DNA from: Erythrobacter sp.
GTDB lineage: Bacteria; Pseudomonadota; Alphaproteobacteria; Sphingomonadales; Sphingomonadaceae
NCBI GenBank assembly: GCA_009993605.1
Contig: JAACTB010000009.1
Span: forward strand, 212,883 to 276,882
Length of the DNA: 64,000 bases
Direction: 5' to 3'
Part shown: positions 19,545-26,942 of the stretch, in pieces
How the letters are laid out: the number at the start of each line of letters is the position of its first letter
Numbering within the stretch: the stretch's first letter is position 1
Notes under the pieces: model-generated
The model's database searches: none
What the model saw: only the letters and a program-made list of their open reading frames with translations
What the model was told of the DNA's origin: nothing
Translations under genes and position numbers: made by a program

Positions 19545-20240
19545 ATGCAACACTGGTTCGATCCGATCGCGATCGGCATCGTCTTTCTGGGTACGCTGGC
19601 TGCCACCGTGTTGCGCTGCGGCCTGGTCGATGCGCGCCTGGCTCTCGCGACCGTGCGCAGCCTCGTCCGGCCCGCCTTCGACCCCGTCCAGGCGAGGGCC
19701 GAGGTGGCCAAGCAGATCACCGAGATCGCGAGCGACGGTTTCCTGCGCGCCGAGCCGCGCCATTTCGGCGATCAGGAATTCGACCGGCTGGCGGATATCC
19801 TGATCAGCCAGCGTTCGGCGGCATCGCTCCACGACGAGCACAGCAAATATCGCAGCCGCCGCGCCGATATCGCGAGCCGCGCGGTCCGCTTTCTCGATTG
19901 CGCAGCCGAGCTCGCGCCGGTCATGGGCCTGGCGGGCACGCTGATCGCGCTGGGATCGTCGCGCGGCGGAGGCGCCGTCACCGGTGCGGCAGCGGGCGGC
20001 CTGGTCGAATCGATCGCAATGGCGGTGGTGACGACGCTGTACGGCCTGCTCGCGGCCAATTTCCTGTTCGCCCCGCTCTCCAACGCGGTCCAGCGCCGGG
20101 CCCGGGCCGAAGAGCGCGATCGCGACGCCGTGCTCGACTGGCTCGAGAACGGTGTGCGCGGTATCGACGGCAAGGCCGCCGCGCATCCGGGCGAAGGCGA
20201 TGCTTCTCCAGTCAAAACCCCCAAGGCGAAGGCCGCGTGA
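19545..20240 (+). CDS. MotA/TolQ/ExbB-like membrane protein in the flagellar cluster
   Basis: A 231-residue membrane protein related to MotA. TM1 lies at about 7-24. A cytoplasmic region contains a MotA-like stretch (EVAKQITEIASDGFLRAE). The last two TM segments carry LAPVMGLAGTLIALG (Pro125) and VVTTLYGLLAANFLFAPL, the most conserved MotA motifs. The second N-terminal TM segment of MotA is not evident, so the topology looks closer to TolQ/ExbB. Start ATG 19545 has GGGAG upstream. The true motA is elsewhere (10555-11418), so this is an additional unit. Its stop overlaps the next gene (GTGA), which encodes a plausible partner. Confidence 0.75.
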   Translation: MQHWFDPIAIGIVFLGTLAATVLRCGLVDARLALATVRSLVRPAFDPVQARAEVAKQITEIASDGFLRAEPRHFGDQEFDRLADILISQRSAASLHDEHSKYRSRRADIASRAVRFLDCAAELAPVMGLAGTLIALGSSRGGGAVTGAAAGGLVESIAMAVVTTLYGLLAANFLFAPLSNAVQRRARAEERDRDAVLDWLENGVRGIDGKAAAHPGEGDASPVKTPKAKAA

Positions 20241-20665
20241 TCGCGCGTCTGGGATCGGGCTGGCAGACGATTACCGCCGATCTGGCGCTGATCCTGTTCC
20301 TCGTCACCGCACAGGCGACCGTGTCCGAACCGGCCATGTCGGGCGACATAGCGCCTTCGCAGGCATCCAAGCCCGCACCCGTCCCTTCTCCCACTCCCCA
20401 CGCCATCGAAGGCTCCGGGATGGCCGTGTTTCGCCCCGGCCCCGGGCTCGATCTCGCGGCCTGGCTCGCGGAGACGCGCACCGACGATCGCCAGAGCGTC
20501 ACCGCGATCGTCCGCTTCCCCGCGGACGGACGCAGCGCGGCAATGGGCCGGGCCGAACGCCTGATGGCGGCGCTCGAAAAGGCAGGAGCACGCCCGCGCC
20601 TGGTCATCGAACCCGCTCAGGAGGCCGAAAGCCTGGTCGTGATCGGGTATGAAGGTGCGCCCTGA
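20237..20665 (+). CDS. Small MotB/ExbD-like single-TM protein with intramembrane Asp
   Basis: A 142-residue protein I do not recognise by name. One N-terminal TM helix (about 12-29) carries an acidic residue, Asp15, in TADLALILFLVTAQ. That is where the ion-conducting Asp of MotB, ExbD and TolR sits. A Pro/Ala-rich linker leads to a periplasmic domain of about 75 residues with beta-alpha-beta character (VTAIVRF, RAERLMAALEKAG, RPRLVIEPA). The layout recalls a shrunken OmpA-like fold, but the peptidoglycan-binding Asp and Arg pattern is not seen. The GTG start overlaps the stop of the MotA-like gene. I infer that it is that protein's partner subunit. Confidence 0.6.
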   Translation: MIARLGSGWQTITADLALILFLVTAQATVSEPAMSGDIAPSQASKPAPVPSPTPHAIEGSGMAVFRPGPGLDLAAWLAETRTDDRQSVTAIVRFPADGRSAAMGRAERLMAALEKAGARPRLVIEPAQEAESLVVIGYEGAP

Positions 20666-20681
20666 CCGCCTGTACCAGCGC

Positions 20682-20696
20682 TGGCACGGCTCTTGC
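20682..20696 (+). promoter_or_regulatory. Sigma-54 promoter of flgA
   Basis: TGGCACGGCTCTTGC matches the -24/-12 consensus exactly, with the GG and GC dinucleotides at the correct spacing. It is 39 bases before the flgA start, just after the preceding small gene ends. Confidence 0.88.
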
Positions 20697-20735
20697 TTAT
20701 ATTCGTGCATGTCCCTTTCACGCAAAGGATTTGCC

Positions 20736-21272
20736 ATGAGCATTCCCCATTTCGCCCTTCGCCATGCCCCGCTTGGGCTTGCCCTCCTCGCCGCCCCCGT
20801 TCTGGCTGCGGCTCCTATGGATCTTTCGATCATCGACCGCGCCGTCGCCGATTTCACCGGTGCGCCGCAGGGCCAGCCGGGCGGCGCCAAGCTGCCGGTC
20901 GACCGGCGCCTGCGCCTCGACCCGTGCAACGGCCCGCTCGATCTGAGTTGGTTCGGCCGCGATCAGCGTTCGGTCCAGGTGACCTGTCCCCAGAGCGGCT
21001 GGAAGATCTACGTCGCCGTCGACGGTGCGGCATCGACGCCCGCCCGCGGCAGCGCGCAGACGAGCGGTTTCGCAGCTGGAACCATCGTCAATCGCGGCGA
21101 AGGCGTGACGATTCTGGCGCGCGGCAGCGGCTTCACGTTGACGCGTCAGGGCGAGGCGCTGGAAGCGGGTGCCATGGGCGAATGGATCAAGATCAGGCCC
21201 GTGGGAGACAAGAAGGCAGTGCTGCGCGCTCAGGTGCTGCGGCCCGGTCAGGTCGGCATGGAATTGCCGTAG
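20736..21272 (+). CDS. flgA: P-ring assembly chaperone FlgA
   Basis: A periplasmic protein of 178 residues with a Sec signal (PLGLALLAAPVLAAA) and a C-terminal SAF-type domain containing GTIVNRGEGVTILARGSGFTL and LRPGQVGMELP. Both are typical of FlgA, which helps FlgI form the P ring. The chosen ATG has an AAAGGA upstream. Earlier in-frame starts would include the sigma-54 promoter and lack a signal peptide. It is transcribed divergently from flgI. Confidence 0.9.
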   Translation: MSIPHFALRHAPLGLALLAAPVLAAAPMDLSIIDRAVADFTGAPQGQPGGAKLPVDRRLRLDPCNGPLDLSWFGRDQRSVQVTCPQSGWKIYVAVDGAASTPARGSAQTSGFAAGTIVNRGEGVTILARGSGFTLTRQGEALEAGAMGEWIKIRPVGDKKAVLRAQVLRPGQVGMELP

Positions 21273-21289
21273 CGGCAAAAAAATTGCCG
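21264..21289. promoter_or_regulatory. Alternating TTGCCG/CGGCAA half-sites at the flgA-flgM junction
   Basis: TTGCCG (21264-21269), CGGCAA (21273-21278) and TTGCCG (21284-21289) form two interlocked palindromes around the flgA stop codon. The second, CGGCAA-A5-TTGCCG, directly abuts the proposed flgM promoter. The same hexamer clusters at 19419-19465 and 42039-42077, suggesting one regulator. A weak terminator hairpin for flgA is the alternative. Confidence 0.5.
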
Positions 21290-21295
21290 GGCCGT

Positions 21296-21321
21296 TAAAA
21301 TCGGTGCGGCGGTGCCGTTCT
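21296..21321 (+). promoter_or_regulatory. Probable FliA (sigma-28) promoter of flgM
   Basis: TAAA-N14-GCCGTTCT lies 29 bases before flgM. The same architecture is found before both flagellin genes (42065-42090 and 43277-43302). It resembles the enterobacterial sigma-28 pattern TAAA-N15-GCCGATAA. FlgM genes are often under sigma-28 control, which would give feedback here. Confidence 0.6.
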
Positions 21322-21350
21322 ACTGATCGAACAGACAGCGGAGCGTTACC

Positions 21351-21635
21351 ATGCGTATCGGATCAGTGGACCTTTCAGGAGCAATCTCGCGTGCAAACGC
21401 AGCCGTAACTCCTGCCGGTCGCGCCGCCTCCTCGCAGAAAGCGGCAAGCGACCCCCGTTCCGCACAGGCCCCCATTTCGACTTCGGTTTCGACTGCCGGA
21501 TCGTCCGCCCCGATCGACCAGGATCGGGTGAAGGAAATCCGCAAGGCGCTCGAGACCGGCAAATATCCCCTTGTCCCCGCCCAGATCGCCGATGCGCTGA
21601 TCGCGGCAGAACTTTACGGGAAGATCGCGCGATGA
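21351..21635 (+). CDS. flgM: Anti-sigma-28 factor FlgM
   Basis: A 94-residue protein with a disordered, Ser/Ala-rich N-terminal half and the C-terminal sigma-binding segment VKEIRKALETGKYPL followed by VPAQIADALIAAEL, diagnostic of FlgM. It would hold FliA (25020-25757) inactive until the hook is complete and FlgM is exported. Its stop overlaps the flgN-like start (ATGA). Confidence 0.92.
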   Translation: MRIGSVDLSGAISRANAAVTPAGRAASSQKAASDPRSAQAPISTSVSTAGSSAPIDQDRVKEIRKALETGKYPLVPAQIADALIAAELYGKIAR

Positions 21636-21967
21636 GCCGCACCAAGGAAGTCCTCACCACGCTGCGGCAAATGCTTGCCCTGCTCGAAGGCGAACGGCAG
21701 GCGCTTGCCGCCATGGATCTCGACCGGATTTCCAATTGCACGTCGGGCAAGATGCAGATCTGCGAAAAGCTGGAAGCGGTCGAGCGCGCCGATCTGGACG
21801 AGGAATGCCTCGGCCTGCTCGACGCGGTCAAGCGCCTCAACGAAATCAACCGCCGCCTACGCAATCTCATCGCGACCAATGTGCAGAACCGCCTCAGCGC
21901 CCTGACCGGTTCCGGCCAGGCCTATGCCGCCGCGCCCCGCGCCGCCTATATGGCCGCACACGCCTGA
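21632..21967 (+). CDS. flgN: FlgN-type export chaperone
   Basis: A helical protein of 111 residues directly downstream of flgM, the classic place for flgN. It has a long coiled N-terminal helix (LTTLRQMLALLEGERQAL) and a second helix ending LNEINRRLRNLIATNVQNRL. FlgN binds FlgK and FlgL before export. The family is poorly conserved, so the assignment leans partly on context. Confidence 0.75.
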   Translation: MSRTKEVLTTLRQMLALLEGERQALAAMDLDRISNCTSGKMQICEKLEAVERADLDEECLGLLDAVKRLNEINRRLRNLIATNVQNRLSALTGSGQAYAAAPRAAYMAAHA

Positions 21968-21975
21968 TCGCTTCC

Positions 21976-22005
21976 GCGTGCCAAGCTAATTGGCACGCCT
22001 CTTGC
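21976..22005 (+). promoter_or_regulatory. Sigma-54 promoter of the SLT gene inside an inverted repeat
   Basis: TGGCACGCCTCTTGC at 21991-22005 is a consensus -24/-12 promoter. Its -24 arm is also the right half of a perfect inverted repeat, GCGTGCCA-N7-TGGCACGC at 21976-21998. It is followed 34 bases later by the GTG start of the transglycosylase gene. The repeat could double as a terminator for flgN or bind a regulator. Confidence 0.82.
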
Positions 22006-22039
22006 TGACATTGCCCGGTAAGCCAAACCGGGAGGCCGT

Positions 22040-22900
22040 GTGCCCACTGTCAGTCCAGTCCAGACCAGTAGCGTCCAGTCCGCGATTTCGCGGGCGGCGC
22101 AGCGTACGGGGGTCGATTTCGACTATCTCGTCGCCCAGGCGCGGCTGGAATCCGGGCTCGACCCTTCGGCCAAGGCGCGGACCTCCAGCGCGTCGGGCCT
22201 GTATCAGTTCATCGATTCCACTTGGCTCAACACGCTCGACCGGCATGGAGCCAAGCACGGCATGGCCTGGGCCGACGATGCGATCGGCCCCGGTGGCCGC
22301 GTCGCCGATCCGGCCACGCGCTCGCATTTGCTTTCGCTCCGCTACGATGCCGACACCGCATCGCTCATGGCGGCGGAGCTGACGCGCGACAACGCCAACG
22401 GCCTGCGCGCGCATCTGGGGCGCGAACCGCAACCGCCCGAACTCTATCTTGCGCATTTCCTCGGCCTCAACGGCGCGCAGCGCTTCCTCGGCGCGCTCGA
22501 CAGCAATCCGAACCAGTCCGCCGCCGCCTTAATGCCGCAGGCGGCCAGCGCCAATCGTGCGATCTTCTATTCGGGCGGCACCCCGCGCTCGGTCGGCGAA
22601 GTCATGCAGGTGATGCGCGACAAGGTCGCCGCCGCTTATGGGCAGGACGGATTCCCGCAGACCTTCTCGGCCAGCGACCCGCAATTCGCAGGCTTCGTAC
22701 CGCCCGCCAGCTACACCGCGCACAGCGCCGCCTTCGCCAATGGTGGCCAGGCGCCCGCACCGGCCCCATCCGGCCCCGCCCCGCGCCCGTCCATGGCGGA
22801 CACGCTCAAGGCGACCTTCGCGGGCAGCGATCCCATCTCCAACCGCGCGACTCAGAAAGTCGCCGCGGCCTACGGTAAATTCAAGGCCTTCGGACTATGA
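22040..22900 (+). CDS. SLT-family lytic transglycosylase of the flagellar cluster
   Basis: A 286-residue protein with an SLT/lysozyme-like fold: VDFDYLVAQARLESGLDPSAK with Glu37 as likely catalytic acid, then SASGLYQFIDSTW. It would open peptidoglycan for the rod, replacing the muramidase half missing from FlgJ. No clear Sec signal is visible, so export through the flagellar apparatus is possible. The GTG start at 22040 follows GGGAGG. It has its own sigma-54 promoter, and its stop overlaps the flhA start (ATGA). Confidence 0.87.
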   Translation: MPTVSPVQTSSVQSAISRAAQRTGVDFDYLVAQARLESGLDPSAKARTSSASGLYQFIDSTWLNTLDRHGAKHGMAWADDAIGPGGRVADPATRSHLLSLRYDADTASLMAAELTRDNANGLRAHLGREPQPPELYLAHFLGLNGAQRFLGALDSNPNQSAAALMPQAASANRAIFYSGGTPRSVGEVMQVMRDKVAAAYGQDGFPQTFSASDPQFAGFVPPASYTAHSAAFANGGQAPAPAPSGPAPRPSMADTLKATFAGSDPISNRATQKVAAAYGKFKAFGL

Positions 22901-25023
22901 CATTGCGCAACGCCTTCAGCCCGGCGCTCGCGCTGCCGATCGGCATTCTCACCATCATCCTGCTGTTGGTCATGCCGATCCCCGCGATCCTGCTCGACCT
23001 GTTCTTCGTGCTCAACATCGCGCTGTCGGTCTCTGTCCTGATGGCGGCGATGAACGCGCAGAAGCCGCTCGATTTCTCCAGCTTCCCCTCGGTCCTCCTC
23101 TTCGCGACGCTGCTCAGGCTCGCGCTCAACGTCGCTTCGACCCGCATCGTGCTTCTGAACGGGCATGAAGGCGGCGCGGCGGCGGGCAAGGTGATCGAGG
23201 CGTTCGGAGAATTCCTCATCGGCGGCAATTTCGCCGTCGGCATCTTCGTCTTCCTCATCCTGATGATCATCAACCTGATGGTCGTGACCAAGGGCGCGGG
23301 CCGCGTGTCCGAAGTGTCCGCGCGCTTCACCCTCGACGCTCTGCCCGGCAAGCAGATGGCGATCGACAGCGATCTCGCCGCCGGGCTGATGACCGCCGAA
23401 GAGGCCAAGGCCCGCCGCCGCGAGGTCGCGACCGAGGCCGATTTCTACGGTTCGATGGACGGTGCCAGCAAGTTCGTGAAGGGCGATGCGGTCGCAGCCC
23501 TGTTGATCCTGCTGATCAACGTCGTTGCCGGCCTGGTGCTGGGCATGACCAGCCATGGCCTGTCCGCGGGCGAGGCGGGCGCGCTCTATGTCACGCTGGC
23601 CGTGGGCGACGCGCTGGTCGCTTCGGTCCCGGCGCTGCTGCTCTCGATCGCCGCCGCCGTGATCGTGACCCGCGTGTCCGACACGCGCGACCTGACGGGC
23701 CAGATCGGCGGCCAGTTCGCCGATCCCAAGATCTGGCTGCCCGTCGCCTGCATCCTGTTCGCCATCGGCTGCATCCCGGCCATGCCGCAGATGATCTTCC
23801 TGCCCCTTTCCGGCGGCGCCTTCATGCTGTGGCGCGCCTTGAGGAACCGCAAGGCGATCCAGGAAGCCTATGTGGAGCCGGTCGCCGCGCCCGATCCTTC
23901 GAAGATCACGATCGACGAGGTGACCGACCAGACGCTGGTGACGATCCAGCTCGGCTATGGCCTGATCCATCTGACGGACGAGAAGCACGGCGCGCCGCTG
24001 ATCGCGCGCCTCACCGGCCTGCGCAAGCAGATGTGCCAGAATTTCGGCTTCGTGGTCCCGCCCTTCCGCATCGAGGACAGTTTCGAGGTCGATCCCGAAG
24101 GCTATCGCATCACGCTCGGCGGGTCGCCGATCGGCAGCGGGAAATTGCGCGCCAATCGCCTGCTCGCCATCGACACCGGCGAAGTCATGCACAGTCATGC
24201 CGTGCCGGGCGAGGCGACGGTCGATCCCAGCTTTGGCTGCCCGGCACTCTGGATCGAGGCGGGATCGCGCGATCTGGCCGTGGCGGAAGGCTATCTGGTG
24301 GTCGATGCCGAAAGCGTCATCGCGACGCAGATCAGCCAGTTGCTCGCCGGTCGCGCCGCCGATCTCCTCGGCCCCGACCAGGTGCGCGACCTCGTCGATT
24401 TCCTGCGCGGTCGCCATGGCCAGCTGATCGAGACCGTCACGCCGCAGCCGCTGTCGCTGGCAGCGCTGACGCGGGTGCTCAAATCTCTCCTGCTCGATGG
24501 AATTTCGCTGCGTCATGCGCTGCGCATCTTCTCCAGCCTGTCCCAGGCCGCACAGCAGACCAACGAGCACGAACGCCTGATCGACCTTATCCGCGCCGAT
24601 CTGGGATCGATGCTGGTGGGCGACATCTGCCCGCCCGACGCCAAGCTGCCCGTCATCACCCTTGCCGCTCAGCTCGAAGAGATGGTGGTCGGCGGAATGC
24701 AGGACCCGGCGAGCGGCGAGATCATCATCGAGCCCGACCTTGCCCGATCCATCGGCGAGCGCATCGGCGCCATCCTGCAACAGCGCCACCCCGACGCGAC
24801 GGCCCCGGCCCTGATCGTCCAGCCCCGCGCCCGCCGCGCGCTGGCCGGGCTGCTGAAGCTGCGCGCACCGGGCGTGGTGGTGCTCTCGATCAACGAACTT
24901 CCTTCCGCCCAGCCGATCGAGGTGATCGCGGTGATCGGCGGCGAAAGCCCTGAAATCCCGGCCTCCGATCCTGGCGCCCAGTCCACCGCCTACAGCCCCG
25001 AAATGGAGACACTCGCGGCATGA
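22897..25023 (+). CDS. flhA: Flagellar type III export gate protein FlhA
   Basis: A 708-residue export-gate protein. The N-terminal half has about eight TM helices, with hallmarks PLDFSSFPSVLLFATLLRL and RVSEVSARFTLDALPGKQMA. The C-terminal cytoplasmic domain (SFEVDPEGYRITLGGSPIG to the end) docks chaperone-substrate complexes. Length and motifs are typical. It overlaps both the SLT gene and fliA by four bases, so all three are coupled. Confidence 0.97.
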   Translation: MTLRNAFSPALALPIGILTIILLLVMPIPAILLDLFFVLNIALSVSVLMAAMNAQKPLDFSSFPSVLLFATLLRLALNVASTRIVLLNGHEGGAAAGKVIEAFGEFLIGGNFAVGIFVFLILMIINLMVVTKGAGRVSEVSARFTLDALPGKQMAIDSDLAAGLMTAEEAKARRREVATEADFYGSMDGASKFVKGDAVAALLILLINVVAGLVLGMTSHGLSAGEAGALYVTLAVGDALVASVPALLLSIAAAVIVTRVSDTRDLTGQIGGQFADPKIWLPVACILFAIGCIPAMPQMIFLPLSGGAFMLWRALRNRKAIQEAYVEPVAAPDPSKITIDEVTDQTLVTIQLGYGLIHLTDEKHGAPLIARLTGLRKQMCQNFGFVVPPFRIEDSFEVDPEGYRITLGGSPIGSGKLRANRLLAIDTGEVMHSHAVPGEATVDPSFGCPALWIEAGSRDLAVAEGYLVVDAESVIATQISQLLAGRAADLLGPDQVRDLVDFLRGRHGQLIETVTPQPLSLAALTRVLKSLLLDGISLRHALRIFSSLSQAAQQTNEHERLIDLIRADLGSMLVGDICPPDAKLPVITLAAQLEEMVVGGMQDPASGEIIIEPDLARSIGERIGAILQQRHPDATAPALIVQPRARRALAGLLKLRAPGVVVLSINELPSAQPIEVIAVIGGESPEIPASDPGAQSTAYSPEMETLAA

Positions 25024-25757
25024 AGCACGACCATTCCTCCTTCACCGCGCAATCGACCGCGAAGCGAGCCTATGGCACCGACGCGACCGCGCGGATCGCC
25101 CAGTTCATGCCGATGGTCCGTAAGCTGGCGTGGTATTACGAGAGCAGCTGCGGCGGATCGCTCGACGTCGACGATTTGCAGCAGGCGGGCCTGATCGCGC
25201 TGACCGAATGCGCCCAGCGCCACGATCGGCCGAACGACGACGGCTTTGCCGCCTATGCCAAGATGCGGGTGCGCGGCGCGATGATCGACCTCTTGCGCAG
25301 CCAGTCCAATCTGGCGCGCGGGGCGGCGGCGCTCGGCCGCAGGATCGAGCGCGCGGCAGACGAATTGCGCGATCAGCTCAAACGCGATCCTTCGCCCAAG
25401 GAGCTGGCGCGCGCGCTCGGCCTCTCGCTCGACGAACTGCACGAGGCGCGGATGCAACTCGCCACCTCGACTCACTCGATCGACGACATGTATTCCGACA
25501 GCGATGCCGCCTTCGGCAGTGACGAGCCGGACGCCGAGGCCGGCCTGTTGCAAATGGAGGATCGCGAGACGCTGATCGAGGCCATCGCCGCCCTTCCCGA
25601 GCGCCTGCAACTCATCGTGAAGCTGCATTTCGTCGAGGAACTGAACCTCACCGAAATCGCCGCCATCCTCGATATCAGCGTGCCGCGCGTGCACCAGCTG
25701 AAATCCTCCGCGCTCGAGAAACTGCGCCTCAAGATTGCAGGATCGGACGAAGACTGA
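25020..25757 (+). CDS. fliA: RNA polymerase sigma-28 factor FliA
   Basis: A 245-residue FliA-type sigma factor. Region 2 contains DVDDLQQAGLIALTECAQRHD and FAAYAKMRVRGAMIDLLRS. Region 3 has KRDPSPKELARALGLSLDE. Region 4 has ALPERLQLIVKLHFVEELNL, followed by a helix-turn-helix (TEIAAILDISVPRVHQL). It would direct flagellin transcription and be restrained by FlgM. The start overlaps flhA by four bases. Confidence 0.95.
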   Translation: MKHDHSSFTAQSTAKRAYGTDATARIAQFMPMVRKLAWYYESSCGGSLDVDDLQQAGLIALTECAQRHDRPNDDGFAAYAKMRVRGAMIDLLRSQSNLARGAAALGRRIERAADELRDQLKRDPSPKELARALGLSLDELHEARMQLATSTHSIDDMYSDSDAAFGSDEPDAEAGLLQMEDRETLIEAIAALPERLQLIVKLHFVEELNLTEIAAILDISVPRVHQLKSSALEKLRLKIAGSDED

Positions 25758-25766
25758 CCGCGCGCA

Positions 25767-25784
25767 GCCCCCCTAACCGGGGGC
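25767..25784. terminator. GC hairpin between convergent fliA and the LuxR-type gene
   Basis: GCCCCCC-TAA-CCGGGGGC lies in the 31-base gap between the two convergent stop codons. There is no long U-run on either strand. It may be a bidirectional, weak or Rho-assisted terminator. Confidence 0.45.
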
Positions 25785-25788
25785 CGCA

Positions 25789-26403
25789 CTAATCGGAACT
25801 GGCCGATCCGATCATGGACAGCGCGTCGCCCTCCACGGCGATGCGGATCGCCTCATTGGTGCTCGCCACATCCAGCCGCGTCATCAGATTGGCGCGATGC
25901 GCCTCCACCGTGCGCGGGCTGATCCCGAGATGGCGAGCGATTGCCTTGCTGGTTCCGTGGTCGAGCATGCAGACGAGGATTTCGTGTTCGCGCCGGCTCA
26001 ATTTTTCGAGCTGCGCGCGCGCTTCTGCGGCGCGGCGGCGCTTTTCGATCCGGGCGGGCAATTCCGCCGCGATCTGGCGATATTCCGTCATCAACTCTTC
26101 GGCCGCCAGCGGCAGCGACAGATAGGAGGCCACCCCGGCCTGCATGGCGCGTACGATCGTCACGCGATTGGGATCGTCGGAATAGGCAATCACCGGAAGA
26201 CAGGATGTACGCTCGACATGAGCCATCAGCCCGTCGATCACATCATCCCGGTCATGGACTAGAATCAGCCCGTCGGCAGGCGCGTACTGCGCGAACTCGT
26301 CCACCGATTCAAACGGTTCGGCATGAGCGTCCCGCTCTGTCAGAACGCGACCGATCTGCGTGCGGCGTGCCGCATCCGCATCGATGACGAAAATCTTGAG
26401 CAT
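25789..26403 (-). CDS. LuxR/FixJ-type regulator with atypical receiver
   Basis: A 204-residue response-regulator-like protein. The N-terminal receiver fold has Asp8 and Asp10, a possible phospho-acceptor Asp51, and SYLSLPL where a Lys-Pro is normally required, so the invariant Lys is Leu98. The C-terminal GerE/LuxR helix-turn-helix is intact (LSRREHEILVCMLDHGTSKAIA and SPRTVEAHRANLM). The start ATG 26403 follows a 169-base gap after fliS. Placement suggests control of motility, but the target is unknown. Loss of the Lys hints at phosphorylation-independent signalling. Confidence 0.85.
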   Translation of the reverse strand: MLKIFVIDADAARRTQIGRVLTERDAHAEPFESVDEFAQYAPADGLILVHDRDDVIDGLMAHVERTSCLPVIAYSDDPNRVTIVRAMQAGVASYLSLPLAAEELMTEYRQIAAELPARIEKRRRAAEARAQLEKLSRREHEILVCMLDHGTSKAIARHLGISPRTVEAHRANLMTRLDVASTNEAIRIAVEGDALSMIGSASSD

Positions 26404-26481
26404 GTTTGCGTACCCCTGCCGCGTGCCAGCCAGCCTTCGCCGGTCGGACACGAACGCATGGCTACCCGATAAGGCCCCTAA

Positions 26482-26509
26482 AGAATACGGCCTTCGTAAT
26501 CTTACGCAA
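26482..26509 (-). promoter_or_regulatory. Possible housekeeping promoter of the LuxR-type gene
   Basis: On the minus strand TTGCGT and TATTCT are separated by 16 bases, about 80 bases before the start codon. The 26404-26572 gap holds this element and an imperfect AAGGCC/GGCCTT repeat. I see no other gene in it. Confidence 0.35.
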
Positions 26510-26572
26510 TTTAAAGTATTGGTGCGGGGGACGAGCTCTGTCGCGACACCACGCTTTCGTACTGCGCGGCGT

Positions 26573-26941
26573 CTATCCTGCGAACGCCACCGCGACGTCG
26601 CGGAAGTCCTGGCGCAATTCGGCAATGCGCGAAAGGTCCACCTCGCGGATCGAATCCAGCAGCAACAGCTTTGCCCCGCCGTAGAACTGGAGCAGGCTGT
26701 CCGCCATCGGGGCGGTGCGATCGACACCCAGTTCGAGCGCGGTCAGCGCGGTGATCGCGCGGGTCAGGGAACGGCTGCGCGCCGCGCGATCGCCGCGCGT
26801 CTCCGCGAACTCCAGCGCGCCCAGCGTCTGGATGAAATCCTCGATGCAGAACAGGACCAGATTCTCGCGCGAGCTGCCCATGAGGCGCGCGTCGAAATCG
26901 GCTTCGCGATAGGCTTCGCGGGGCTTGGTGCGGGCCAGCAT
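26573..26941 (-). CDS. fliS: Flagellin export chaperone FliS
   Basis: A helical protein of 122 residues directly after fliD, one base from its stop. MGSSRENLVLFCIEDFIQTLGALEFAETRGD matches the FliS pattern of short helices. The C-terminal TAPMADSLLQFYGGAKLLLLDSIREVD resembles the last helices of the family. It would keep FliC from polymerising in the cytoplasm. The open frame extends further upstream but overlaps fliD. Confidence 0.85.
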   Translation of the reverse strand: MLARTKPREAYREADFDARLMGSSRENLVLFCIEDFIQTLGALEFAETRGDRAARSRSLTRAITALTALELGVDRTAPMADSLLQFYGGAKLLLLDSIREVDLSRIAELRQDFRDVAVAFAG

Positions 26942-26942
26942 A

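Noticed and set aside
21976..21990. Second, leftward sigma-54 promoter from the left arm GTGCCA
   Set aside because: The matching GCAA at the required distance is absent, so only the -24 half exists.
22870..24789. Long minus-strand frame of 639 codons opposite flhA
   Set aside because: It mirrors the codon structure of flhA in a GC-rich genome and has no family motifs. FlhA on the plus strand is unmistakable.
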